In this document: positions 42,570 to 51,055 of the stretch, one piece after another
Layout of the letters: each line of letters starts with the position of its first letter
How positions within the stretch are numbered: position 1 is the first letter of the stretch
Origin: JAICMB01 sp035295125
GTDB lineage: Bacteria > Acidobacteriota > Terriglobia > Bryobacterales > Bryobacteraceae
DNA length: 64,000 nucleotides
Direction of reading: 5' to 3'
NCBI GenBank assembly: GCA_035295125.1
Contig: DATGJP010000012.1
Coordinates: forward strand, 1-64,000
The notes under the pieces: model-generated
The model's input: only the letters and a program-made list of their open reading frames with translations
What the model was told of the DNA's origin: nothing
Database searches by the model: none
Translations under genes and position numbers: made by a program

Positions 42570-42767
42570 TCTTATGTGTATTTAGCTCCGTAGGGGATTT
42601 GAGGGATCTGCTTCGAGGAGGCGATCCATGAAAGCTACTCCGATAGTATCACAGCGTTGAAATCGACGCCAAGAGAAATCTTCGGTAAGTATTTCGTTCG
42701 CAAGGAGAAGGGCTGACGGCCAGGCGCAGTGACCGGGAATGTTTCAGTTCAATTTATCAAACTCCTC

Positions 42768-42796
42768 TTGACGGGCGGATTATGTATGACCATAAT
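42768..42796 (+). promoter_or_regulatory. Promoter of the monooxygenase-TetR operon
   Basis: TTGACG (42768-42773), 17-bp spacer, CATAAT (42791-42796). The hexamer ends 7 nt before the ATG at 42804, so the transcript should begin at or next to the start codon. Confidence 0.75.
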
Positions 42797-42810
42797 AGCC
42801 AATATGGTCA
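42787..42810. promoter_or_regulatory. Perfect 8-8-8 inverted repeat: likely TetR operator
   Basis: TGACCATA (42787-42794) and TATGGTCA (42803-42810) are exact inverse copies with an 8-bp spacer. The dyad covers the -10 hexamer, the start point and the first codons of the monooxygenase gene. Its size suits a TetR dimer, and a TetR-family gene is the second gene of the operon. Confidence 0.75.
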
Positions 42811-44369
42811 CAGATCAGAAGAACGTGCTGATTGTGGGAGCCGGACCCACGGGTCTGACCCTCGCTTGCCGCTGCCGACAGCTCGGTTTGGACGTGCGAA
42901 TCATCGATCGCAAGCCGGGTCCAGCCAGAACTTCCAATGCCATCGGTCTGCAATACCGCGTGTCCGAAATCCTGCAGATTATGGGGATTTACGATCGTTT
43001 TGCTGGTGAAAGCTGCTCGCCAACGGCGGTGAACCTCTACTCCGGCGAGCGGCAGTTGCTGCAGTTCCAGTTTCTGGCCGATGGCCGTCCGGGGAGCGCC
43101 GGAACCTTCGAACCTCGAGCGCTGATGATTCCGCAGAGCCGGACGGAGGAGCTCTTAGGAAATTTCTTGTCGGAAATCGGCGGGCGCGTCGAATGGAATA
43201 CCGATCTGCTCGACTACCACCAGCGAGAAGATGGCGTTTCCGCGCGATTATCGGTTGAGGGTGGCAAGGAGACGTGGTCGGGCGCATGGCTGGTAAGCTG
43301 CGAAGGATCGCACAGCCGAGTCCGTAAGCAAGCGGGCATAGCCTTTCGCGGCAAGACCTACCCGCTGCACTTTGTTCTCGCCGATTTCCGGATTAACAGG
43401 GGCCTGCCGGGAGGAGAAAACCATGTCTGGTTGCATCCGGACGGCGCGGTCGCCCTGCTGCCATTGCCGGGTGATGGGTTGTGGCGATGCATTGTAGAAC
43501 TTCGATCGCGCCCATCCGGCGATACATGGACACTTCTTCGGGATGCGCTTTCTGAACGCGTCGCCGTGGCTGCAAAGTTCGAAATTGACGCGCCCGAGTG
43601 GGTGTCCGGCTTCGATATTCACTGCCGCCTCGTCGATCGATATCGCGATGGGCGCATTTTCCTCGCCGGCGACGCAGCCCACATTCACAGCTATACCGGA
43701 GGACAGGGCATCGCGACCGGCGTTCAGGACGCGTTCAACCTGGCCTGGAAACTGGCGCGGGTGGCCGGCGGTGCTCCTGAGGCACTGCTCGATACCTATG
43801 AAGAAGAGCGGCGCCTTCAGGCAGAGATGGTTCTCAGGCAGACCGATCGAGTGACCAGCCTTCTCATCTCGACCACACCTTGGAAGCGCCGGCTGCGGGA
43901 GTGGATTGTGCTGCCGACATTACGGTCGGCCTGGTTTCAGAGGCGCTTCTTCGGGAAGTTTACGCAGCTCAATGTCCGTTACCGTCAAAGCCTGCTATCG
44001 CAGGGCCCGCGATCGGGCGAACGCGCACCCGACCTTGCGTTGCCGGAGGGGACATTATTCGAAAAGCTGCGAGCCGGAAAGCCACTCATTTTGCTGGGCG
44101 CCAATGTTGGGTCTCCCGCGTTGCTCGCTGCCCTGATGCGGCTGAACCTCCTGCCACAAATCCGTGGTGCAGGCAACTCGCTCATTTTCGTTCGTCCAGA
44201 CGGACATTTCGGCCTCGTTCAACGCTCGTTCCGGCCGCGGGAACTGAAAGAATACCTCAAGCTGGTATGCGATCCCGAGCGGGTCGAGGCGGCCTTTTCG
44301 GACACGCTTCATAATGAATTGGAGCCCCTTTGCCACGCGCTTTCACCGAAGTCGAACGCCAGGTCCTGA
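42804..44369 (+). CDS. FAD-dependent aromatic monooxygenase
   Basis: 521 residues from the ATG at 42804, chosen because promoter and operator sit immediately before it. Class A flavoprotein hydroxylase: dinucleotide fold VLIVGAGPTGLTLACRCRQLG, DG motif SCEGSHSRVRKQAGI, and GD motif FLAGDAAHIHSYTGGQGIATGVQDAFNLAWKL. The C-terminal 130 residues look like the thioredoxin-like domain of phenol hydroxylase relatives (SGERAPDLALPEGTLFEKL). Relatives include TfdB-type and antibiotic-inactivating monooxygenases. TetR control suggests induction by a xenobiotic or antibiotic. The TetR gene overlaps its end by 40 nt. Confidence 0.9.
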   Translation: MVTDQKNVLIVGAGPTGLTLACRCRQLGLDVRIIDRKPGPARTSNAIGLQYRVSEILQIMGIYDRFAGESCSPTAVNLYSGERQLLQFQFLADGRPGSAGTFEPRALMIPQSRTEELLGNFLSEIGGRVEWNTDLLDYHQREDGVSARLSVEGGKETWSGAWLVSCEGSHSRVRKQAGIAFRGKTYPLHFVLADFRINRGLPGGENHVWLHPDGAVALLPLPGDGLWRCIVELRSRPSGDTWTLLRDALSERVAVAAKFEIDAPEWVSGFDIHCRLVDRYRDGRIFLAGDAAHIHSYTGGQGIATGVQDAFNLAWKLARVAGGAPEALLDTYEEERRLQAEMVLRQTDRVTSLLISTTPWKRRLREWIVLPTLRSAWFQRRFFGKFTQLNVRYRQSLLSQGPRSGERAPDLALPEGTLFEKLRAGKPLILLGANVGSPALLAALMRLNLLPQIRGAGNSLIFVRPDGHFGLVQRSFRPRELKEYLKLVCDPERVEAAFSDTLHNELEPLCHALSPKSNARS

Positions 44370-44944
44370 CACGCAAACTGCGCCAGGCGGGTAGCAACGC
44401 CATCGCCCGTTACGGGTTGCGAAAGCTCAACGTGGAAGACGTCGCGCGGGAGGCGGGCATATCGAAGGGCGCCTTTTACCTGTTCTTTCCATCGAAGGAA
44501 GCGCTGGTGGTCGACATCCTGGGGACCATCGAGACAACCATGCGCCAGGAACTGGAAGCCCGCTTGAACGAGCCGGCGACCTCAGCGCGCGAGGTCATCG
44601 TGCGATTTCTACGACATCTTTTCGACGTGGTCGAGCGCGAGCCCGTTCTGGCTGTGCTCACGAACCCCGAAGAAGCAGGTTACCTGTTCCGGGCGGTGCC
44701 CCCGGAGGAATTAGCTCGCCGGAAATTGGATGATGACCGCTATTTTGAAGCCCTTTTCGCCCGCTGGCAGAACGAAGGGGTACTGGAGCCTATCGACGTC
44801 CACGTTCTCAGCGGCTTGCCCAGCATGGTTCTCGCCTTGGCGCAGCAGAAAGAAATGATCGGTAGGGACCGCTTCCCGGCGCTGATGGATTTGTTGATCG
44901 AGAGCCTGGCGCACCGGCTTGCGCCGCGTAAGAAAGGCCGCTGA
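44330..44944 (+). CDS. TetR-family repressor
   Basis: 204 residues from the TTG at 44330. The DNA-binding domain covers about 15-65: AGSNAIARYGLRKLNVEDVAREAGISKGAFYLFFPSKEALV, a standard TetR helix-turn-helix. The C-terminal ligand domain (about 70-195) is helical and not informative for its ligand. It is co-transcribed with the monooxygenase, and the dyad at 42787-42810 is the obvious operator, so autoregulation is likely. An ATG start is absent; the TTG gives the proper N-terminal helix. Confidence 0.85.
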   Translation: MPRAFTEVERQVLTRKLRQAGSNAIARYGLRKLNVEDVAREAGISKGAFYLFFPSKEALVVDILGTIETTMRQELEARLNEPATSAREVIVRFLRHLFDVVEREPVLAVLTNPEEAGYLFRAVPPEELARRKLDDDRYFEALFARWQNEGVLEPIDVHVLSGLPSMVLALAQQKEMIGRDRFPALMDLLIESLAHRLAPRKKGR

Positions 44945-44957
44945 CGAGGATAGAATT

Positions 44958-45659
44958 ATGGCGGCGAAGGACTTCGTGCAGGCCATGCGGGTGGCACTCC
45001 GCGAGTTGGCGGATCCGGCCAGGGCGCCGTTGATGCAGGCTTATATGAAGTCGGGTATGCCGTTTCTTGGAGTGCCGACACCTCTCCATCGGCGAGCTGG
45101 TACGTCGGTGATTCGAGCGTATCCCCTCGATTCGGAAGAGGAGTGGCGCGAGGCGGTGTTGGAGTTGTGGCGTGGAGCCCAGTACCGTGAAGAGCGGTAC
45201 GCCGCAATCGGACTCGCCAACCATACTGCGTATCGCCGACATCACACCATGCGTGCGCTGCCGATTTATGAGGAGATGATCACGTCCGGCGCGTGGTGGG
45301 ACTATGTCGATTTCATCGCCGGCCACAATATCGGTGAGCTTCTGCGGCTTTATCCCGCGAAGATGGGGAAGATTCTGCGGCGGTGGGCGGCGTGCGACGA
45401 CATCTGGAAGCGCCGCAGCGCTATTCTTGCGCAGCTTGGCTTTAAGGGAGATACGGATCTCGAACTGCTCTATGACTGCATTCGTCCATCGCTCGGGTCC
45501 AAGGAATTCTTTCTGCGGAAGGGGATTGGGTGGGCTTTGCGCCAATACGCTTGGACAGATCCCGACGAGGTGATCCGGTACGTTGCGGAGCATGACGCGG
45601 AACTGAGCCCGCTGAGCAAGCGCGAAGCACTGAAAAACACTAAGGTACGGACAGTTTAG
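44958..45659 (+). CDS. AlkD-like DNA alkylation repair protein
   Basis: 233 residues from the ATG at 44958, preceded by GAGG at normal spacing. It is made of HEAT-like helical repeats: MQAYMKSGMPFLGVPTPLHRR, then EEWREAVLELWRGAQYREERYAAIGLA, GAWWDYVDFIAGHNIGELL, and a late FFLRKGIGWALRQYAWTDPDEVIRYV. The Trp-Trp-Asp and Arg-Lys-Gly-Ile-Gly-Trp-Ala-Leu elements are typical of the AlkC/AlkD glycosylase superfamily, which removes alkylated purines. It follows the TetR gene by 13 bp but is probably not functionally linked. Confidence 0.85.
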   Translation: MAAKDFVQAMRVALRELADPARAPLMQAYMKSGMPFLGVPTPLHRRAGTSVIRAYPLDSEEEWREAVLELWRGAQYREERYAAIGLANHTAYRRHHTMRALPIYEEMITSGAWWDYVDFIAGHNIGELLRLYPAKMGKILRRWAACDDIWKRRSAILAQLGFKGDTDLELLYDCIRPSLGSKEFFLRKGIGWALRQYAWTDPDEVIRYVAEHDAELSPLSKREALKNTKVRTV

Positions 45660-46117
45660 GTGGCGAAAACGGGACGTCTATGACAGTTTCCACTCGAGAA
45701 ACGCTTCGACCAACGCGGAACTCCGTAAGAGCTTGCCAAACCTCGTAGAGGCATTAGTGCGATTGAATCAAGGCTTCTAACGCTAGAAACGGCCCCTTTC
45801 GGTATCCGGAACGTCGAAAAAGAACCTTACGGGTTCACCCACCTTTGGCAACCGGTCATGAATAATCGCGCCGCATTGAATTCCGCGATGCACTCACTTT
45901 CTCTCTGACTAGCTAGCCGCTGCTGCGAATGGGTCAACCGGGTCAGGTCTACAAGGTGGGGGACTCGTACACCACTCGTGGCCTCACGCATCGTGAGGCT
46001 CAATGCCACTTAGGTTTCTCTAAGAAACTAGTAGTTCGGCTCCCTGCAGGGGCCATCCTGGCGCCGGCAGGCGGTTTAACACCCCTACAGGGTTCAATTG
46101 AGGCCGCGATTCCTTTC
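45660..46117. other. Non-coding stretch with clustered hairpins
   Basis: About 460 bp between converging genes without a convincing reading frame. Short perfect hairpins are packed at the right: GCCTCACG-CAT-CGTGAGGC (45981-45999), flanked by GTGGC (45978-45982) and GCCAC (46005-46009), then GTTTCT-CTA-AGAAAC (46014-46028). Others are GTTTC/GAAAC near 45690 and ACCC/GGGT near 46080. No T-run follows them. This may be a structured RNA or a degraded element. Confidence 0.35.
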
Positions 46118-48559
46118 TTATTGCACTGCGCCGACCCAGGGTTTCGCGGGCGCGTTCGGGACTAAATCCATGCGCTTGTGCAACTGTTTGGTGGAGTACA
46201 TGCGTCGATCCGCCGCGCTCAAGAGGCCTTCTGCGTCGTTGCCGTCTTCGGGATAGATCGCGGCCCCAATGCTGAGCGACAACAGCGACTCGCCGCAAAC
46301 CGCCATCCCGGTAACACGCACGGCATTTTCAAGCTGCGCAATACGCTCGTGCAACTTGTCGCCCGATAGTCCAGGGATTACGATGACAAACTCATCACCG
46401 CCCATACGGGCGACGTAATCGTACTCGCGGCAGTTTTCCTTGAAGGCGATTGAGACGAGTTGCAGAACACGGTTGCCTTCCAGGTGCCCAAAGCGGTCAT
46501 TGATCTGCTTGAAGCCGTCGAGGTCCCCCACCAGCACAGTCAGGGGGCCGCCGGAGCGCTTAGAACGGTTGATCTCACCATCCAGATGTAAAAAGAGCGA
46601 GCGGGCATTCGGGAGATTCGTCAGGTAGTCCGTAGTGGCGCAGGATTCCACCTGGCGGTATTTCAAGGCGTTCTCGATGGCCAGCGAGACTTTGGATGTC
46701 AGCGCCAGCAGTACGCGCAAGTTGTCCTTGGTAAAGGAGTCTTTTTCGGAGCGATAGAGCGTGAGCGCACCGATGACGCCATTCAAGCCCGTCAACGGCA
46801 CGGAAAGGGCGGAACGCAGCACGCTGAACTTGGTCGCATCGTTGAGATAGGACGGCTCAACCGACGGGTTGCCGTTGATGATGGCCTTGTTGTTCTCTGC
46901 GACCCATCCCGAGAGGCCGTCGCCCATGGGAATTGCAAGGGACGAGAAAAGGCGAAAATCGTCGCCACTGACGTATTCGGGGACGAGTTTGTCTTCCTTA
47001 ATGACATAGATGGCTATGCCGTCGTAGGGAACGATATGTTTGAGACGGACCGCCAGCACCGAGAGAGTCTCACCGAGGCTGAGCGAATTGCCAATCGCTT
47101 GTGTGATCTCGAACAGCGCCTGGACTTCCTGCCGCGCGGCGGCGATCGATTCCAGGAAGAAGAGCGGCTCGTTCTTCTGGCCGCTTGCCGGGGATGCCTG
47201 GTTGACTTCGAACCCGGCTGCGGGGGCTTGTCCATTCTGGATGCGGAGCCGCGTGGAAAGCTCTTTGCGCTTACCGACGGGCATCTTGCGGACCGTTTCT
47301 TCCAGTTCCAGGTAACGGCGCGCCAGCACTTCGATCACCCGCGGGTCGAACGACGTCCCCGCTTCGGACTTGACCTTGGCCATCGCATCATCGAGTGGCA
47401 GCGCCCGGCGATACTGACGATCCGAGGCGAGCGCATCCAGGCAATCGACAGCCGAGAGGATTCGGGCGCCAATGGGAATGTCCTCACCACGCAGCCCGAA
47501 AGGATATCCCGACCCATCCCATTTCTCGTGATGAGCCCGCACAATCGGCACAACGGGATACGGGAAATCGACTTCCTCCAGAATTTCCGCCCCCACCAGG
47601 GGATGGATTTTCATCTTTTCGAACTCTTCCGGAGTGAGCTTGCCGGGTTTCGAAATGATGTGCTCCGGTACGGCCAGTTTGCCGATGTCGTGCAGGAGAG
47701 AAGCCGCTCGCAAGGCTGCAATTTCGTCCTCAGTCAACCCCAGTTCCTTGCCGATTTCGAGGGCGTAAACCTGTACACGGCGGAGGTGCTCGTGGGTGTT
47801 ATGATCCTTGGCGTCAATGGCCAGGGAAAGCGCCTCAATGGTCCTCAGGTGCAGAGCGGCGACCTGCTCGGCGTGCAGTTTCTCGCCTTCGAGGCGGCCC
47901 AGGTACTGCCGGTATGAGCGGAAGATTACGTACACCAGGGGCAGGATGAACAATGAAATCTGCCATCCGAAGTGCTGATTCGCGATGTGCAGGATCTGCG
48001 CTATACCGGCGCCGATCATGTAGTACGGGAACGACCAGAAATAGCAGGCCTGCCAGGTCTTTCGAAACGACTTTGATTCCGTGATGGAAATAATGGCGGC
48101 AACCGGGAAGGTATTGGCCACGAAGTAGACACAGGCCACAAGCGCCACCAGCAGCGGCTCGCTGAAGTTGGGTCCACGCAGGAACCGCGCATGGTAGACA
48201 CTCGACGCAAGTGCTATGGCAATGGCGACGTTGGTGACGTTGAACAGGACCTGAGCCGACGTCGGTTTGCTCCGGGTTCGCCAGATGCATTGAATAATGT
48301 TGGCGGTACAGCCGATCAGCAGGGTTTCGGGTACGCTCAGTTCGATGATTCCTACCAGGACGAACAGGAAGTTGACCGACATGGTGCCGGTGACGCCTGG
48401 CAGAGAAACTTTCAGAACGGAAGCAATGATCGAGATGAGGTAGTAGCAAATGAAACGCTGAAGGTCCACGGCGTGCCACTGCATACCGCCCGACAGGATC
48501 TCGGCGAGACCCAGGGCGGCTATGGCTCCGATAAATGCCTTGGCGTTTGGACGCAGCAT
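46118..48559 (-). CDS. Membrane HD-GYP / GAF / GGDEF c-di-GMP protein
   Basis: 813 residues. About seven to eight membrane helices (1-215) form a MASE-like sensor. An HD-GYP phosphodiesterase follows (about 235-410): LLHDIGKLAVPEHI, HPLVGAEIL and HHEKWDGSGYP. A GAF domain lies at about 470-630 (FEITQAIGNSLSLGETLSVLA). A GGDEF cyclase ends the protein (about 650-800) with RMGGDEFVIVIPG. The inhibitory I-site RxxD (REYD) stands exactly 5 residues before GGDEF. Both catalytic signatures are intact, so it may make and degrade c-di-GMP. HD-GYP before GGDEF is an uncommon order. Confidence 0.92.
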   Translation of the reverse strand: MLRPNAKAFIGAIAALGLAEILSGGMQWHAVDLQRFICYYLISIIASVLKVSLPGVTGTMSVNFLFVLVGIIELSVPETLLIGCTANIIQCIWRTRSKPTSAQVLFNVTNVAIAIALASSVYHARFLRGPNFSEPLLVALVACVYFVANTFPVAAIISITESKSFRKTWQACYFWSFPYYMIGAGIAQILHIANQHFGWQISLFILPLVYVIFRSYRQYLGRLEGEKLHAEQVAALHLRTIEALSLAIDAKDHNTHEHLRRVQVYALEIGKELGLTEDEIAALRAASLLHDIGKLAVPEHIISKPGKLTPEEFEKMKIHPLVGAEILEEVDFPYPVVPIVRAHHEKWDGSGYPFGLRGEDIPIGARILSAVDCLDALASDRQYRRALPLDDAMAKVKSEAGTSFDPRVIEVLARRYLELEETVRKMPVGKRKELSTRLRIQNGQAPAAGFEVNQASPASGQKNEPLFFLESIAAARQEVQALFEITQAIGNSLSLGETLSVLAVRLKHIVPYDGIAIYVIKEDKLVPEYVSGDDFRLFSSLAIPMGDGLSGWVAENNKAIINGNPSVEPSYLNDATKFSVLRSALSVPLTGLNGVIGALTLYRSEKDSFTKDNLRVLLALTSKVSLAIENALKYRQVESCATTDYLTNLPNARSLFLHLDGEINRSKRSGGPLTVLVGDLDGFKQINDRFGHLEGNRVLQLVSIAFKENCREYDYVARMGGDEFVIVIPGLSGDKLHERIAQLENAVRVTGMAVCGESLLSLSIGAAIYPEDGNDAEGLLSAADRRMYSTKQLHKRMDLVPNAPAKPWVGAVQ

Positions 48560-48869
48560 TCAGGTATTGCTCCGCAACTCTCCTTCCGGACCTAAGTTAT
48601 TGAGAAACATAGCTGAGCAATGAATAATGAGACAGCTTGTCAGATGCCATGAGACAAACTGGCGCATTGAGGGTTCCGGAACGTCGGTCCGTCCAGGTAC
48701 ATCGTGGGGCCCTAACATGGCCCCCGTCTAATCGGCACTTTTGAACATTGGAATTAGAGGACTACGACGAAGGGTAATAGGAATCACAGATATAACGATT
48801 ACATTACTATTACGTCCAACGGCCGCTGTTGGCTCTACTATTGACCTGGGGACCGCACATGTTTAACCA
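48560..48869. other. Divergent intergenic region
   Basis: 310 bp separating the c-di-GMP gene from the radical SAM gene, much more AT-rich than its surroundings. A hairpin GGGGCC-ctaacat-GGCCCC lies at 48706-48724. No gene is visible. Several TATAAC/TATTAC-like stretches near 48790-48820 could be -10 elements, but none pairs with a clear -35. Confidence 0.4.
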
Positions 48870-50507
48870 ATGGCTGTTCATCCTAAGGGCATACGTGCCC
48901 ACGTCCTTTTAACGTCCGTCTTTGGGCCGTACGCCCAGGACGACGAGTTCGGGAGCCGTCGCGCCAACCCGATGGAGCTTTATCACAACCAGGTGACCCG
49001 GCTCCAGGGTTCCTTCTCATTGCGGATGTTCCACCGTTCGTGGGGCATTATGATGATCCAGCAGAACATCTCCGCCCCTTCTACGCTGATGGATTTTCCC
49101 ACGCGGGAAGCTTTTGCCAAAGAGCTGACCACACAGCACTACGATGTCGTTGGGATCTCTTCGATCATCGTGAACGTCGGCAAGGTGCGGGAGATGTGCC
49201 GCATGGTGCGTCAGATCTCGCCGGGGTCCGTCATAGTCGTAGGGGGACACGTCGCCGCGATTCCAGGAATCGACCACCTGATCGATGCCGATCATGTCGT
49301 TCGCGGCGATGGCATCGCATGGATGCGCGCCTACCTCGGCGAGGATGTCAACGCGCCGATCCAGCACCCGCACATCGTTTCGGGATTTGACGTCCGCACC
49401 ATGGGGATTAAGATACCCACGCCCGATGGGGGAACCGCGGCGACGATCATCCCCTCGGTCGGCTGCCCGTTGGGGTGCAATTTCTGCACCACGTCGGCGT
49501 TTTTCGGCGGGAAGGGGAAGTTTCTCAACTTCTTCGACACGGGGGACGCGCTTTTTCGCGTGATGTGCGAGATGGAATCCGATATGAAAGTACGGTCCTT
49601 TTTCATGATGGACGAGAACTTCCTGCTGCAGCGCAAACGCGCCATGGAATTGCTCGAACGGATGAAATCGAAGGGCAAGAGTTGGGCGCTGTACGTGTTT
49701 TCCTCGGCGAACGCCATTAGCAAATACAGCATGAAGGAGCTGGTGGAACTCGGAGTTTCGTGGGTGTGGATGGGACTGGAGTCTCCGCGAGCCGGATACG
49801 CGAAGCTGAAAGGCCACGACACACTCTCGCTTGCGAAGGAGTTGCGGCGGCACGGAATCAAGGTGCTGGGATCGACCATCGTGGGTCTGGAGCATCACAC
49901 GCCGGAGAATATCCGGGATGAGATTGAACACGCCGTGTCGCATGAGACCGACTTTCACCAGTTCATGCTCTACACCCCCGTGCCAGGCACGCCGCTGTAC
50001 CAGGAGATGAAGGACGAGAACCGGCTCCTGGACGTGAACCTTGCGGACATCCATGGCCAGGATCGATTTAACTTCGACCATGCCGCGATTTCACGCGAGG
50101 AGTCGAACCGGTTCCTGAACTGGGCTTTCCGGCGCGACTTCCAGCGCAACGGGCCGAGTCTGTACCGTATTTGCCGAACTACGCTGGAGGGCTGGAAACG
50201 CTATAAGAGTGACCCGGACCCGCGCATCCGGGCGCGTTTCGAATGGGAGGTCCGGAGTCTGAAGACCGCATACAGCGGACTGCTCTGGGCGATGGAACGG
50301 CAGTTAAGCCGGACGAACGAAGCGGTGAGTCAAGAGATTCGCGCGCTACGGGCGGATCTCGACGCCGAATTCGGGATGTTGTCGCGGGTTGTTGGGCACT
50401 TGCTGGGGCCGGTATTGTTATGGACCAGCCGGCGCGAACAACGGCAGCTTGCGGCGGGTAAGACTTATGAGCCACCTACGTTTGTGGAGCATCGGAACTG
50501 GTCGTAG
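48870..50507 (+). CDS. B12-binding-type radical SAM enzyme
   Basis: 545 residues from the ATG at 48870. The N-terminal 170 residues form a cobalamin-binding-like fold (YDVVGISSIIVNVGKVREMCRMV, then GSVIVVGGHVAAIPGIDHLIDADHVVRGDG). The radical SAM motif CxxxCxxC is GCPLGCNFC, followed by FFMMDENFLLQ and VSWVWMGLESP. The tail includes YTPVPGTPLYQEM and a helical end (about 420-545). It differs from the enzyme at 25 kb in length and C-terminus. Acidobacteria have several such enzymes, some linked to lipid tailoring; whether this is one cannot be seen here. Divergent from the c-di-GMP gene. Confidence 0.82.
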   Translation: MAVHPKGIRAHVLLTSVFGPYAQDDEFGSRRANPMELYHNQVTRLQGSFSLRMFHRSWGIMMIQQNISAPSTLMDFPTREAFAKELTTQHYDVVGISSIIVNVGKVREMCRMVRQISPGSVIVVGGHVAAIPGIDHLIDADHVVRGDGIAWMRAYLGEDVNAPIQHPHIVSGFDVRTMGIKIPTPDGGTAATIIPSVGCPLGCNFCTTSAFFGGKGKFLNFFDTGDALFRVMCEMESDMKVRSFFMMDENFLLQRKRAMELLERMKSKGKSWALYVFSSANAISKYSMKELVELGVSWVWMGLESPRAGYAKLKGHDTLSLAKELRRHGIKVLGSTIVGLEHHTPENIRDEIEHAVSHETDFHQFMLYTPVPGTPLYQEMKDENRLLDVNLADIHGQDRFNFDHAAISREESNRFLNWAFRRDFQRNGPSLYRICRTTLEGWKRYKSDPDPRIRARFEWEVRSLKTAYSGLLWAMERQLSRTNEAVSQEIRALRADLDAEFGMLSRVVGHLLGPVLLWTSRREQRQLAAGKTYEPPTFVEHRNWS

Positions 50508-50521
50508 TTGCACGCTTGGGC

Positions 50522-50956
50522 TCAACGCGCTGCGCTCTTGCGCATCACGGTTTTCTGTAGTCGTTTGCGGCCGGCCCAATAGAGGCTGATTTCGTGGCCG
50601 TCGGGATCGTTGAGGTAGACGTGCCGCCAGCCCCACGGCATCATCTTGGGCGGCTCGGAAAGGGCTCCGGACTTTTGCAGGCGTACGCAGAACTTGTCGA
50701 GGTCTTTGATTTCGAAGTACAGGCGAACTCCGTCGCTGTGGACCGGCTGATTGGCTTCCGCGCGGTGCAAAGCGATAGAACCCTGGCCTTTCGTGGCGCG
50801 CAGCCGGGCATAAGAGGGACCGTATTGCTCAATGAGTTTGAAGCCCAGCAGGTCTTTATAGAATTGCAGCGCCACGGCTACGTCTCTGACGTAGATCATG
50901 GCGTGATTGAAGGCTAGCTCGGGGGCAGCTTTCTTGGGTTTCTTTGCGGCGGGCAT
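50522..50956 (-). CDS. VOC-fold (glyoxalase-like) protein
   Basis: 144 residues from the ATG at 50956, chosen for the GGAGG site 7 nt upstream. A Lys/Pro-rich start (PAAKKPKKAAPEL) precedes one VOC domain made of two beta-alpha-beta units: NHAMIYVRDVAVALQFYKDLLGFKLIEQ, and VRLYFEIKDLDKFCVRLQ with HVYLNDPDGHEISLYW. Metal-ligand candidates are His18 and the late Glu of HEISLYW. The group includes glyoxalases, dioxygenases and resistance proteins; substrate unknown. A basic tail closes the protein. Confidence 0.85.
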   Translation of the reverse strand: MPAAKKPKKAAPELAFNHAMIYVRDVAVALQFYKDLLGFKLIEQYGPSYARLRATKGQGSIALHRAEANQPVHSDGVRLYFEIKDLDKFCVRLQKSGALSEPPKMMPWGWRHVYLNDPDGHEISLYWAGRKRLQKTVMRKSAAR

Positions 50957-51017
50957 ATTGCACCTCCGAGTCAGTATACAGCGGAGGCGGGTTAACAACC
51001 TGCCACGGAAGGGTGAA

Positions 51018-51035
51018 GCAGGCGGTTCCGCCTGC
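51018..51035. repeat. GCAGGCGG palindrome copy
   Basis: GCAGGCGG (51018-51025) and CCGCCTGC (51028-51035) are exact inverse copies separated by TT, between the VOC and PfkB genes. Same repeat family as at 2167, 12337 and 23951. Confidence 0.5.
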
Positions 51036-51055
51036 CTTTGGTCCATTGCGATAGT

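Noticed and set aside
46118..48559. c-di-GMP riboswitch near the GGDEF gene
   Set aside because: The hairpin cluster is at the 3' end of that gene, not in its leader, and I could not match the riboswitch core.
48706..48724. GGGGCC/GGCCCC hairpin as an intrinsic terminator
   Set aside because: It lies between divergent starts and has no T-run on either strand.
49017..50081. Minus-strand frame of 354 codons
   Set aside because: Antisense to the radical SAM gene, whose CxxxCxxC motif and cobalamin fold are clear.
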